NCBI RefSeq assembly: GCF_000527095.1
Contig: NZ_AZUN01000001.1
Location: forward strand, 3,361,501-3,425,500
Reading direction: 5' to 3'
Length of the DNA stretch: 64,000 bases
DNA from: Methylomicrobium lacus LW14
GTDB taxonomy: Bacteria; Pseudomonadota; Gammaproteobacteria; Methylococcales; Methylomonadaceae
Made by a program: the position numbers and the translations under genes. The first letter of the stretch is position 1. Every line of letters begins with the position of its first letter. Below are positions 52,600-61,773 of this stretch, in pieces. The notes under the pieces are model-generated. The model saw only the letters and a program-made list of their open reading frames with translations, made no database searches and was not told the origin of the DNA.

Positions 52600-55500
52600 T
52601 CCCGCAACTCTTGAATAATGCGATGCACCATCGTTTGATCGTGCTGGGCATCGCGGTGATCATCACACTGTTGGGGCTGTGGTCGTTTTCACGGATGCAG
52701 ATCGATGCCTATCCGGATATTTCCGCGCAGATGGTGCAGGTGATCACGACCTATCCGGGACGGGCTCCCGAAGAAGTCGAGCGCCAGGTCACGGTGCCGA
52801 TCGAGATTCAGATGCGCAACGTGCCGCGGGTCGATACGATACGTTCGCGGACCATCTTCGGCCTCTCGGTCGTGCAGCTGATCTTTGAAGAAGGCGTCGA
52901 GGGCTACTGGGCGAGGCAGCGAGTACAGGAGAAGCTGACCGGCCTCGATTTGCCCGACGGCGCATCGGCCGAATTGGGGCCCTTGGCGACCGCTTACGGG
53001 GAAATCCTGCGCTATGAGCTGGTCTCGGACGGCCGCTACGATTTGATCGAACTGCGCTCGATCAACGATTGGGTCGTGATACCGCATTTGTTGCGCGCCT
53101 CCGGCGTTGCCGACGTGAGTAATTTCGGCGGCTACGAAAAGCAATACGCGGTGCTGATGAATCCGGCGCAATTGCAGCGCTTCGGCTTGTCGCTGAACGA
53201 TGTGGTGGACGCGATCCAGACCAACAACGAAAGCGCGGGCGGCAGTGTGCTGTCCCGAGGCAGCATGTCTTTCGTGATCCGGGGGCGCGGGGCGCTGCAA
53301 AGCGTCGAGGAAATCGGCAACATCTTCATCAAATCGCATGGCGGCACGCCGATTTATGTGCGCGATGTTGCGGATGTCGAAATCGATTCGAAAGTGCCTT
53401 CCGGTATTTTAAGCAAGGATCGCAACGATGCGACGATCGAAGGCATCGTGCTGATGCGCCGAGGCGAAAATCCTTCGGGCGTTCTGGATAACGTCAAGGA
53501 CGTTATCGCCGAGCTGAACAAGGTCGATTTGCCCCAGGGTGTGCGTGTCGAGCCTTTTTATGACCGTTCGATGCTGGTCGACAACACGCTGCATACGGTC
53601 AGCCACAGCGTATTGCTCGGTATTTCTCTGGTGACGCTGGTGCTGCTGTTCTTTTTGGGGCGTCCTTCATTGGCTTTGATGGTCGCCTTGACGATCCCAT
53701 TTTCGCTGTTGTTTGCGTTGGTGCTGATGAACGCGATCGGGATTCCGATCGGCTTGCTGTCGATTGGCGCGATCGATTTCGGCATCATCGTGGACGGCGC
53801 GGTGATCATGGCCGAAAACATTGCCCATCGCCTGGATCGGGCGTCGCAACAAAAAAGCCAGACCGGCGCCGCTAAAACGGTGTTGGATGCTTCATTGGAA
53901 GTCGAGCGTCCGGTTTTTTTCTCGATCTTGATGATCGTCGGCGCCTTTTTGCCTCTGCTGACGCTGACGCATATCGAAGGTTTGCTGTTTCGACCGATGG
54001 CGTTGACGATATTGTTTGCCTTGTTCGGCGCGATGCTGTTTGCCATTTTCGTGGTGCCGGCCTTGGCCAGCATTTTATATCGGCATGGCTACAAGGATTG
54101 GGAAAACCCGGTTTTGAAGTGGCTTTACCCGCGCTACTCCGTCTTGCTTAAAACCTTGATGCGCCATCGCTGGCGTACGGTCATGTTCTCAGTTGCTGTG
54201 CTGATCGCCAGCCTGCTGTCGATCGTGCCGCGCCTCGGCACCGAGTTTTTGCCTTACATGGACGAAGGCGTCGCGTGGGTGCGCGCGAATTTCCCGGAAG
54301 GCACGGCTTTGGAGCAAACCTCCAAATTCGGTCAGCGTCTTCGGCAAATTGCGCTGGAATTTCCCGACATCGATTTCATCGTGGTGCAGGCAGGGCGCAG
54401 CGATAGCGGCACCGACCCTTTCCCGCCCAGCCGGATCGAAATGCTGATCAGCCCGAAGCCGCGCGATCAATGGACGCAATTTTCCCGCAAGCAGGAACTG
54501 CTCGCCGCGTTGGGAGCCCGCTTTCGCGAAGAGTTTCCGACCACTCGCTTCAACTTTACCCAGCCGATCATCGATAGCGTGACCGAGGATGCAAACGGCA
54601 CCTCCGCGAACTTGGCCGTGGAGTTTTCGGGCGCCGATTCGGAGGTATTGCTGCGTCTGGGGCAGAAGACAAAGGAACTGCTGACGAAAGTGCAGGGCGC
54701 GGAGGACGTCAGCATCGAACAGGAAGGACCGCAACCGCAATTGGTGATCAAACCGGATCGTTTTCTTTGTGCGCGCTACAACATCAACGTTGAGGAAGTC
54801 AATCAGTTGATCGACGTCGCGATCGGCGGCTCGCCGATCGGACATTTGTTCGAGGGGGAACGCCGTATCGACATCGTCGCCCGCTTCGCGAAGGAATATT
54901 TGAGCTCGCCTGCCGCGATCGGTCGGCTGCCTGTTTACAACGCGGAAGGCATACCGATTCCTTTGGCGCAGGTCGCCCATATCGACATCGTCGACGGGCA
55001 GACGATCATCGCCCGCGGCGACGGCCGTCGCCGGCTGACCGTACGCACCGACATCGTGAACCGCGATCAGGGCGGTTTCGCCGAAGAGGCGCAACGTCTT
55101 TTCGAAAAGGAAATCACGGTGCCGGCCGGTTACCGGGTGGCCTGGCTAGGCATGTTTGAAAATCTGGAGCGCGCCGGGCAGCATTTCGCCATTCTGGTAC
55201 CGATGAGCATCGGCGTGATCTTCTTGCTGTTGTTGGCGACTTTCGGCTCGCTGCGCGCGGCGTTGATCCTGCTGTTCGCGATTCCTTTCGCGTTTGTCGG
55301 CGGGGTGGTGGCGCTCTATCTGCGCGACATGCACATGAATGTGTCTTCCGGCGTCGGCTTCGCGGCGGTCTTCGGCGTTTCGATCATGAACGGTGTGCTG
55401 ATCGTGCGCACGATCACCGAATTGCGGATGAACGGAACCGCGCTGGAAGCCGCGATCGTGCAGGGTTCGGTACGTTGTGTCCGGCCGATTTTGATTGCCT

Positions 55501-55706
55501 CGCTGGTCGCTATTCTGGGATTGGTGCCGGCATCGTTGGCGACTGGGCTGGGTTCGGATGTCCAGCGGCCTTTGGCGACCGTGATCGTGTGGGGGCTTTT
55601 CAGCGCCACGGTCATGACCATTTTACTGGTGCCTGTTCTCTACCGGTTATTTGAGCCGCCGATCAGTTTGCCCAGCGAGGAAGAACTGGAATTGGATCAA
55701 GATTAA
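52596..55706 (+). CDS. Heavy-metal efflux RND transporter (CzcA/HME type)
   Basis: A 1036-residue inner-membrane RND pump with twelve helices in two groups (about 12-35 and 335-540; 860-1030) and two large periplasmic loops. The HME signature reads DFGIIVDGAVIMAEN from Asp394, which is the DFG-x3-DGA-x3-(V/A)EN form assigned to Zn/Co/Cd pumps; Cu/Ag pumps (CusA) differ here. N-terminal text MIPQLLNNAMHHRLIVLGIAVIITLLGLWSFSRMQIDAYPDIS is typical. The actual metal is not provable from sequence. Confidence 0.9.
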   Translation: MIPQLLNNAMHHRLIVLGIAVIITLLGLWSFSRMQIDAYPDISAQMVQVITTYPGRAPEEVERQVTVPIEIQMRNVPRVDTIRSRTIFGLSVVQLIFEEGVEGYWARQRVQEKLTGLDLPDGASAELGPLATAYGEILRYELVSDGRYDLIELRSINDWVVIPHLLRASGVADVSNFGGYEKQYAVLMNPAQLQRFGLSLNDVVDAIQTNNESAGGSVLSRGSMSFVIRGRGALQSVEEIGNIFIKSHGGTPIYVRDVADVEIDSKVPSGILSKDRNDATIEGIVLMRRGENPSGVLDNVKDVIAELNKVDLPQGVRVEPFYDRSMLVDNTLHTVSHSVLLGISLVTLVLLFFLGRPSLALMVALTIPFSLLFALVLMNAIGIPIGLLSIGAIDFGIIVDGAVIMAENIAHRLDRASQQKSQTGAAKTVLDASLEVERPVFFSILMIVGAFLPLLTLTHIEGLLFRPMALTILFALFGAMLFAIFVVPALASILYRHGYKDWENPVLKWLYPRYSVLLKTLMRHRWRTVMFSVAVLIASLLSIVPRLGTEFLPYMDEGVAWVRANFPEGTALEQTSKFGQRLRQIALEFPDIDFIVVQAGRSDSGTDPFPPSRIEMLISPKPRDQWTQFSRKQELLAALGARFREEFPTTRFNFTQPIIDSVTEDANGTSANLAVEFSGADSEVLLRLGQKTKELLTKVQGAEDVSIEQEGPQPQLVIKPDRFLCARYNINVEEVNQLIDVAIGGSPIGHLFEGERRIDIVARFAKEYLSSPAAIGRLPVYNAEGIPIPLAQVAHIDIVDGQTIIARGDGRRRLTVRTDIVNRDQGGFAEEAQRLFEKEITVPAGYRVAWLGMFENLERAGQHFAILVPMSIGVIFLLLLATFGSLRAALILLFAIPFAFVGGVVALYLRDMHMNVSSGVGFAAVFGVSIMNGVLIVRTITELRMNGTALEAAIVQGSVRCVRPILIASLVAILGLVPASLATGLGSDVQRPLATVIVWGLFSATVMTILLVPVLYRLFEPPISLPSEEELELDQD

Positions 55707-55710
55707 ATTC

Positions 55711-55743
55711 TGATCAGCCGGGTGTTTAAAACCCGGCTGATCA
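55711..55743 (+). terminator. Perfect hairpin after the efflux operon
   Basis: TGATCAGCCGGGT and its complement form a 13-bp stem with loop GTTTAAA, 4 bp past the stop. No U-run follows, but stability makes termination likely. Confidence 0.6.
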
Positions 55744-55774
55744 AAGGCAGCTAAATCAGTTCTCGCCTGATCCC

Positions 55775-55935
55775 TCATTATGCGCATAGCGCTGTATTTT
55801 CGGCAGTCGAAAGGCCAAAGACAGGCGGTCTAAAAAAGCTCAAAGCCTATTTTCCGAGCCATGCGGGGCTTTTATCGGCGCCGCATTCCATTCGCCAGGA
55901 TCACGCACCTGCCAATCGACCTGGCGCTTTCCGGC
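55775..55935 (-). pseudogene. Decayed copy of the 3' end of the EAL-domain gene
   Basis: This stretch closely resembles 61770-61925, the 3' end of the intact EAL-like gene: shared blocks include GTATTTTCGGCAG, a TCAAAGCCT block and CATTCGCCAGGAT. Read on the minus strand it still encodes ILAN and IGFEL, as in the intact gene, but is interrupted by stops and indels. It marks an old partial duplication. Confidence 0.65.
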
Positions 55936-56169
55936 CTCATCGGCCAAGCGCTCGGTCTCTCCATTCATACGTCGAGCCGGCCGACCGTATCGCTATTTTC
56001 TTGTAGACCGCATTTCTCTCGTTCAAATCATGCCGGCGTCTGCCGGCTCAATCAGCGCTTGTTGAATTAGCAACGCCTGCTGCTGCTTCGATGTTTGTCG
56101 AGCAACGTCAATCAAGCCTGAGTTTGGATGCTACTCCCCGGCGTGCGACCTCACAGGGTACGCGAGACC

Positions 56170-56285
56170 GTCACTGCCATTAAGTTAAGCCGTTCGCTGA
56201 GCGAAGTCGAAGCGATTTGTTGGCTTCGGCTCCGCTCAGCCAACGATAAGTTATGCGAGGAAAACCTTAACTTAATGGCAGTGAC
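56170..56285. mobile_element. MITE-like element with 20-bp inverted ends and 8-bp target duplication
   Basis: Perfect 20-bp terminal inverted repeats (56170-56189, starting GTCACTGCC; 56266-56285, ending GGCAGTGAC) bound a 116-bp element without coding capacity. Both sides are flanked by GCGAGACC (56162-56169 and 56286-56293), as expected of a target-site duplication. The interior carries two inverted copies of the dispersed CGCTCAGC-type repeat (56195-56214 and 56222-56241), a REPIN-like arrangement. Confidence 0.8.
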
Positions 56286-56334
56286 GCGAGACCGTACATC
56301 GTGCAATCGAAATGCCAGCGGAGCAAGCATTGAT

Positions 56335-56382
56335 TGCTGGAATATCAGCACAAAGTGCTGGTTTGGTGTTGAAATACCAGCA
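56335..56382. promoter_or_regulatory. Two dyads upstream of a sigma-54 promoter
   Basis: TGCTG-GAATAT-CAGCA (56335-56350) and TGCTGGT-N13-ACCAGCA (56356-56382) share half-sites and lie about 65-110 bp upstream of the -24/-12 promoter, the usual place for an enhancer-binding activator. Confidence 0.5.
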
Positions 56383-56444
56383 GTTTGGGCTTAAATAACA
56401 CTTAAGAATATTAGAAGATCATAATAAAACAATTGGTTAAAGTA

Positions 56445-56460
56445 TGGCATGGAACTTGCG
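56445..56460 (+). promoter_or_regulatory. Sigma-54 (-24/-12) promoter
   Basis: TGGCATGGAACTTGCG places the invariant GG (56446-56447) and GC (56458-56459) exactly 10 bases apart and matches the TGGCAC-N5-TTGC consensus at nearly all positions. Transcription would start near 56471, leaving a leader of about 120 bases. Confidence 0.7.
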
Positions 56461-56593
56461 ATATTAGTTTTGCGAACTTGCGCACGGACAACAAGGTTTT
56501 CGGCCGCTTTGAGAGGGGCTGCCAGGAATCGGGTCAGGAAGACCCTCGAAAAACAATAAAAGTACCAATGTCTCAATAACTAAGGATGTAACT

Positions 56594-58639
56594 ATGAATA
56601 AGCTTACCATCAAGCGTAGGCCGCGAGCGGCTAAATTCCCGCTCGCGGCCGGATTGCTGGCCTTGTCGCTGGCCGGATACGGCAGCGCCCAGGCCGGACT
56701 TCTGGGAGGTCTGGTCGGTCCTGACTTGACTCAGCAAGTAACCGGCGGCTTGCAGCGCGCTCCTGAAGCCATCAGCAAAACGACAGGCAAAGTCATTCCG
56801 AATGGCACTGTCTTATTGGCATGGACCGGTGACGATATTCTGGACGATCAGAATGCCGATTCCGATTTCCTGACCGTCATCGACGCGGAACCCGATTCGA
56901 CAACCTACGGCAAGGTGATCTGGACCGCGAACCTGCCGTCTATCCTCGGTGCGAACAAGCCGGGTACCGCGTTGCTGCATACTTCGGACATTCACAACGA
57001 GCCGCATCACAACAGCGCCTATACCACCTATATCGATCCGGTCAGCAAAAAGAAATATCTGTTCGCCGGCGGTCTGATCAGCGGCAATATTTTCCGTTTT
57101 GATATCACCGACGTGCGCAAGATTCCAAAGGCGGAAATCGCCGTTTGCGGTCTCGAACTGTTGAAGTCCTCGCTGACCGACGATTTCGTGGTCCTGCCGA
57201 ATGGCCACATTGCGGCCACCTTCATGGGCGGCACCGCTTATTACGGGCCCGGCACGGTGGTCGAATTCCATCCTTTGCGTAAGGGTGTGTGCGCGGGCGG
57301 CCTGCCTTATCTGCCAATCCCTCTGGTCGGCGATATTTTGCAGAACGACAAGCAATACCTTAGCGAAAACTCCGCCGTGCTCTTGAACTCCGGCGTGACC
57401 CGTTATACGCCGCAACATTTGACCGGCATCTCGGACGCGGGGCTGGAAGCCTATCCGCACGGCATGCAGTTGACCTATAACGGCAATTACTTGGTCACCT
57501 CCGACTATGCCAACCCGTTGGTTTTGGGTGCCGGCGACCCGATCGCGAATCTGTTCAGCGATTATTTCACCTATAATCCGCTGCCGACCGATCTGACCAG
57601 CCTGCGCCAGTTCGGCACCACCGTACGGGTATGGCGAGCCAATGATCTGAAGAAGGGGCCGATCAGCGTCAGCCAGGTGCCGGATGGTCCGCGGATAGAG
57701 GATGTCTATTTGCACGAAGAACCGGAAGGCTTGATGGGCTTGGCGCTGCCGCACAGCAAGGGCCATACCGATCCGCAAACCGGCCAACTGGTGCCGCATA
57801 ACGGCGCTTTCGCGGCCAGTATGTGCGGCGGCACGTTGTATTACACCTCCAATATTCTCGCGCCACAGACCGCCAATAACGGTCAGGGTCCGGAATGGAA
57901 ATCGGTTTATGACGTAGGTCCTTGCACCGGCGTTTCCTATTTTGCGATCAGCGACGACGACAAATATCTGTTCCTGCCGATCGCCGGCGAAAACAGCCCG
58001 GGCGACCATGTTTATGAACGCGATTATCCGGGCGAACACGATCGCCGCGTGTTGTCGCTCGATATTCGTCCTTTGCTCGCGAAAGGAACCGATCCTATCG
58101 ATTGCGATTTCCCGGCAGCCGATTCGAGCCGCCCCGGCAATTCCACGCTGGGCTTGCCGATCGCAGGAAACGCTCTGAACAATCGGGTGCATAACAACGG
58201 CGCGCAGGATTGCCCGGTTGTGGTCGGACAAGTGACCGCGAATTCTCCGGAAAACTATGCCTCTCACGGCGGCCCGCATTTCGTCGGCATCGACCGCGCA
58301 GGCGCCACCGGTTCATCGGCGAGCAGTGCGTTGCAGCCAGGCAAGCGTCTCGTTTTCATCAATTACTTCGTCGACTTGAACCATATGGGGCTTCTGGGCA
58401 CCGGCTCCGGCGGAGACAGAAAAATCTATGTGGCGAAAATCAATGCCGACGGCTCTCTGCAATACGACACGAACTTCAAGGATGAGCTGACCGGTGAATT
58501 GGGTATTGCATTGACCGGCCCGCAGCGCTCGGAATTCGATTGGCCGAATCGCGGCGTCACCGGCTCGGCGCGTCCGCACGGTGCGATTTTCGAGAAGAAC
58601 GGCCTGAAACTGAAAGGGCCTGAGCACTACCAAAATTAG
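56594..58639 (+). CDS. Secreted SBP56 / methanethiol-oxidase-like beta-propeller protein
   Basis: A 681-residue protein with an N-terminal export signal (about 1-34, ending near GSAQA). The rest fits a large beta-propeller resembling selenium-binding protein SBP56: DFLTVIDAEPDSTTYGKVIW near residue 91, a His pair in IHNEPHHNSAY (138-139), FDITDVRK, GVSYFAISDDDKYLFLPI, and a terminal RPHGAIF. SBP56 relatives include copper-dependent methanethiol oxidase. Here it is longer than SBP56 (about 470), so it may represent a distinct branch. Activity is an inference. A sigma-54 promoter precedes it and a hairpin follows. Confidence 0.55.
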   Translation: MNKLTIKRRPRAAKFPLAAGLLALSLAGYGSAQAGLLGGLVGPDLTQQVTGGLQRAPEAISKTTGKVIPNGTVLLAWTGDDILDDQNADSDFLTVIDAEPDSTTYGKVIWTANLPSILGANKPGTALLHTSDIHNEPHHNSAYTTYIDPVSKKKYLFAGGLISGNIFRFDITDVRKIPKAEIAVCGLELLKSSLTDDFVVLPNGHIAATFMGGTAYYGPGTVVEFHPLRKGVCAGGLPYLPIPLVGDILQNDKQYLSENSAVLLNSGVTRYTPQHLTGISDAGLEAYPHGMQLTYNGNYLVTSDYANPLVLGAGDPIANLFSDYFTYNPLPTDLTSLRQFGTTVRVWRANDLKKGPISVSQVPDGPRIEDVYLHEEPEGLMGLALPHSKGHTDPQTGQLVPHNGAFAASMCGGTLYYTSNILAPQTANNGQGPEWKSVYDVGPCTGVSYFAISDDDKYLFLPIAGENSPGDHVYERDYPGEHDRRVLSLDIRPLLAKGTDPIDCDFPAADSSRPGNSTLGLPIAGNALNNRVHNNGAQDCPVVVGQVTANSPENYASHGGPHFVGIDRAGATGSSASSALQPGKRLVFINYFVDLNHMGLLGTGSGGDRKIYVAKINADGSLQYDTNFKDELTGELGIALTGPQRSEFDWPNRGVTGSARPHGAIFEKNGLKLKGPEHYQN

Positions 58640-58648
58640 CCGTGACTG

Positions 58649-58677
58649 CCCGGCGCGGTTAACGCCGCGCCGGGGTT
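58649..58677 (+). terminator. Terminator after the SBP56-like gene
   Basis: CCCGGCGCGG and CCGCGCCGGG pair perfectly around TTAACG and are followed by GTTT, 9 bp after the stop. It may partly separate the highly expressed first gene from the ppiC-SCP2-porin genes. Confidence 0.65.
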
Positions 58678-58799
58678 TAAGCTGAAATTTTGTATCAGGC
58701 AGCGCTCGATGTCTGCGAGTCGTATCCGGATGCGGATCTTTCCCGGTCAATTGACCGCTGCCTCTTTTTAAGACAATCCTGATCAAAGCAATCGCTACC

Positions 58800-59645
58800 A
58801 TGTCAACAATCAACAAAAAACACACGCTGCTGGCCTCCGCTTTCGGTTTATCCGTCGCCCTGGGCGTGTCGGCCGCCGAACAACCGCAACAAGACGCACA
58901 GGCCCCCGCCATCAGTCAGTCGGAGATAGACTACGTCGTGAAACGGCGCGCCGCGCAAGGCGTGACGCTGACCGACGAGATCAAGCAGGACATCAAGGAA
59001 GATCTGGTCAGCCAGTCGCTGCTGGCGGACCAGGCGCTCAGGAAACAACTGGACAAGAATCCCGAAGTCGAAGCGCACCTGCAACTGGACCGGCTGGCCA
59101 TCCTTTCGAAGGCTTACCTGGACGCCTATTTCAAGGAGCATCCGGTGACTGACGACAGCATTCGCAGCGACTACGAAAGCAAAAGAACGTCCGGAAAATT
59201 TCTCGAATACAAGATACGCCAGATCGTGGTGCCCGATAAAGCCGGAGCCGAGGACATCATCAAACAAATCAAGTCCGGCGCTGATTTCTCCGAGCTGGCC
59301 AAACATAAATCCCATGACCCCGGAGCCGAACATCACGGCGGCAGTATCGGCTGGTTCCGTCCTGACATCTTCATCGATGAGGCCTTCGCCGGCGCCGTTA
59401 CGCAACTGAAGAAAGGCGAACTCACCGCCGAGCCGGTCAAGACCCGATACGGCTGGAACATCATCATACTCGATGACGGCCCGCGCAAGGTGACCGACGC
59501 CCAGCCTTATGACCATACCAATATCAAGCTGCGCGGCGTTCTGCGCGAAAAGGCGGAGAAGAAGCAAGTCGAAAAACTGCTCGCCGAATTGAAAGGCGCA
59601 TCGAATGTCGTCGCGATTACCGATTCGAACAGCAAAACACGGTAA
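58800..59645 (+). CDS. Periplasmic parvulin-type peptidyl-prolyl isomerase (PpiC/SurA-like)
   Basis: A 281-residue foldase with a signal peptide ending near GVSAAE. The N-terminal SurA-like helical region covers about 35-130, followed by a parvulin domain with YKIRQIVVPDKAGAEDIIKQIKSGADFSELAKHKSHDPGAEHHGGSIGWFRPDIFIDEAF and ELTAEPVKTRYGWNIIILDD. It probably assists folding of the neighbouring exported proteins, including the porin. Six bases separate it from the next gene. Confidence 0.85.
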   Translation: MSTINKKHTLLASAFGLSVALGVSAAEQPQQDAQAPAISQSEIDYVVKRRAAQGVTLTDEIKQDIKEDLVSQSLLADQALRKQLDKNPEVEAHLQLDRLAILSKAYLDAYFKEHPVTDDSIRSDYESKRTSGKFLEYKIRQIVVPDKAGAEDIIKQIKSGADFSELAKHKSHDPGAEHHGGSIGWFRPDIFIDEAFAGAVTQLKKGELTAEPVKTRYGWNIIILDDGPRKVTDAQPYDHTNIKLRGVLREKAEKKQVEKLLAELKGASNVVAITDSNSKTR

Positions 59646-59651
59646 CTGCAA

Positions 59652-60194
59652 ATGATTTACAAAACACTATTCGGCGCCGCCATGCTTGGCCTGGCAGGCT
59701 CGGTATGCGCGGCGCCGGTGCTGATCTCGCCCGAGTGGGGTGCCGAGGCGTGCCAAGCCTGGAATGCCGACGCGGTGCTGACACAAAAACTGGTCGAGTC
59801 CGGATGGGTAAAAAACGATGCAGGACGCGGTTTCAAGGTAATCCAGTTTTACCGCGAGGACTGCGGCGACAAGCCGACGGCCGAATTGCGGATTGCGCTG
59901 CAAGGTAATCTTGCCCGCTGCGTGTCTGGCGGCAAAGCCGAGACGCAAGCATTAGCGTCGGGCGCCGATTATGTGATGAGCGCCGAGACCGACAGTTGGG
60001 TCGAGATGGGGCGCGGCGACTACGGCCCGATGCGCGCGATGATCTCAGGCAGCCTGGGTTTCGATGGGCCGATGGGCGAAGCGATGGGCAACATGAAGCC
60101 TTTCGAGAGTTTCCTGTTGTTGGTAGGCAAAGTGCCGGCCGACACTCAGCAATGCCCGGATCAGCCTGGCAAGCTCTCTGCCAGCGCGCCTTAA
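59652..60194 (+). CDS. Secreted SCP2-like lipid-binding protein
   Basis: A 180-residue protein with a signal peptide (LAGSVCAAP). The middle and end read like an SCP2 sterol-carrier fold: TDSWVEMGRGDYGPMRAMISGSLGFDGPMGEAMGNMKPFESFLLLVGKV. Three or four cysteines (ACQAW, REDCGDK, ARCVSG) could form disulfides in the periplasm. A lipid or hydrophobic ligand is suggested by the fold and by the adjacent FadL-type porin. Confidence 0.55.
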   Translation: MIYKTLFGAAMLGLAGSVCAAPVLISPEWGAEACQAWNADAVLTQKLVESGWVKNDAGRGFKVIQFYREDCGDKPTAELRIALQGNLARCVSGGKAETQALASGADYVMSAETDSWVEMGRGDYGPMRAMISGSLGFDGPMGEAMGNMKPFESFLLLVGKVPADTQQCPDQPGKLSASAP

Positions 60195-60237
60195 GGCCAA
60201 ATGCCACGGTTTGACAAATATTTAGGAGAACTAAGCA

Positions 60238-61536
60238 ATGAATACAAAAAACAGGTATCTGGCCGTCGCGGCGACGGCCTTATTGGGCGGCTTGCCGGCC
60301 ATCGCGGGGGCGACCAACGGCTATTTTGCGCACGGCTACGGCGCCCGCAGCAAAGCCTTGGCCGGCGCCAGCACCGCGCGGCCACTGGATTCGTTCGCGG
60401 CCGCGGTCAATCCGGCCAGTATCGCCTATATCGGCGACCGGCTGGATGCGGAAATCGAGCTGTTCAGTCCGCGCCGCCAATACACCGTCGATGGCACGCC
60501 GACCTTGGCGCCCGGCGCGTTCCCGTTGAATTCCGGCACCTACCAGAGTGACAGCGAATGGTTTCCGGTGCCGGCCATCGGCTGGAACCACAGGATCGAT
60601 GCGGAGCAGGCGGTCGGCGTGACGCTGTATGGCAACGGCGGCATGAATACCGATTATGTCGCCACGCCGAATCCTTTATGCCCCTTCCCGGGCGGCAGCG
60701 GCACGTTCTGCGCCGGCACCACCGGCATTGATAAGGCACAGGCGTTCATCGTGCCGAGTTATGCACACAGCTTTGGCGATGGCCGATTTTCGTTCGGTAT
60801 CGCGCCTATATTTGCGATCCAGCGTTTCAAGGCGCGCGGCCTGAATGCGTTCGCGCCGTTTTCGAGCGATCCGGAGCATGTGTCTAACCAGGGCTATGAT
60901 TATTCCTTCGGCGGCGGCGTCAGGGTCGGAGGCTTGGTCGAGGTGATTCCGGGCGTCAGATTCGGGGCTTCGTATAAAAGCCGCATCACGATGTCCAAAT
61001 TAGACGACTATGCAGGGCTGTTCGCGGAGCAGGGGAGCTTTGATATTCCCGAAAGCTTCAATTTCGGTCTGGCCTGGGATATCAATAAAGAGATAACGAC
61101 GTCCTTTGATGTCGAGCACATCCGGTACAGCCAAATCGATTCGGTCGGCAACCCGATGTTTCCGAATCTGATGACGAAGAGGCTCGGCGAGGATGGCGGC
61201 CCCGGTTTCGGCTGGAAGGACATGACCATCTTCAAACTCGGCGCCGAATGGCGGCCGAACAAGCGTTGGACCTGGCGCGCGGGCGTCAGCTATGGGGCGC
61301 AGCCGATTCCAAAGTCCGAAGTGTTGTTCAATGTGCTGGCGCCGGGCGTGCAGGAATACCACTTGACGACCGGATTCAGCCGCGCGATCGGCGACAAGGA
61401 CGAAGTGAATTTTGCGTTCATGTATTCGCCGAGCAACTCGGTCAAAGGACCCAACCCGCTGAGTCCAAAGCAGAACATCGAACTGGAAATGGATCAGTAC
61501 TCGTTCCAACTGGGCTGGTCCAAAAAGTTTGAATAA
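60238..61536 (+). CDS. FadL/OmpP1/TodX-family outer-membrane transporter
   Basis: A 432-residue outer-membrane barrel. After the signal peptide (cut near IAGA) the FadL hatch motif reads TNGYFAHGYGARSKALAGASTARPLDSFAAAVNPAS, including the NPA box. The barrel ends SFQLGWSKKF. The family admits hydrophobic molecules such as fatty acids or aromatic compounds. AGGAG precedes the ATG. It closes the SBP56-ppiC-SCP2 gene group. Confidence 0.88.
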   Translation: MNTKNRYLAVAATALLGGLPAIAGATNGYFAHGYGARSKALAGASTARPLDSFAAAVNPASIAYIGDRLDAEIELFSPRRQYTVDGTPTLAPGAFPLNSGTYQSDSEWFPVPAIGWNHRIDAEQAVGVTLYGNGGMNTDYVATPNPLCPFPGGSGTFCAGTTGIDKAQAFIVPSYAHSFGDGRFSFGIAPIFAIQRFKARGLNAFAPFSSDPEHVSNQGYDYSFGGGVRVGGLVEVIPGVRFGASYKSRITMSKLDDYAGLFAEQGSFDIPESFNFGLAWDINKEITTSFDVEHIRYSQIDSVGNPMFPNLMTKRLGEDGGPGFGWKDMTIFKLGAEWRPNKRWTWRAGVSYGAQPIPKSEVLFNVLAPGVQEYHLTTGFSRAIGDKDEVNFAFMYSPSNSVKGPNPLSPKQNIELEMDQYSFQLGWSKKFE

Positions 61537-61675
61537 CGTTAGGACGGCATTTCGGGCATAGCCGGGGGCTTATGTCTCCCGGCGGGTACTGGCCAAGGAT
61601 GGCGGCAGTGCTTTTTGGCGAGGCTTTTGCCGATGTGGTAATTTTTGAGAAGGAATGTAACTGTCGTCGGTAACA

Positions 61676-61702
61676 TGCCGCAGGCTGAGCGGAGTCGAAG
61701 CC
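61676..61702. repeat. Dispersed repeat copy (reverse of the one in the cargo gene)
   Basis: The reverse complement gives GGCTTCGACTCCGCTCAGCC plus TGCGGCA. The first 22 bases equal 47637-47658 exactly and the extension equals part of the tandem unit at 47670-47681. It lies between two convergent genes. Confidence 0.75.
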
Positions 61703-61773
61703 AACGGCATCGCCGTAGTGAACCTCCCGGAATTGGGAAGTCGGTAGGGAGGTGATTTAACTCTGGTCCCTCA

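Noticed and set aside
52596..55706. Cu/Ag (CusA-type) specificity for the RND pump
   Set aside because: The DFG...DGA...EN motif and absence of visible Met clusters favour the Zn/Co/Cd class.
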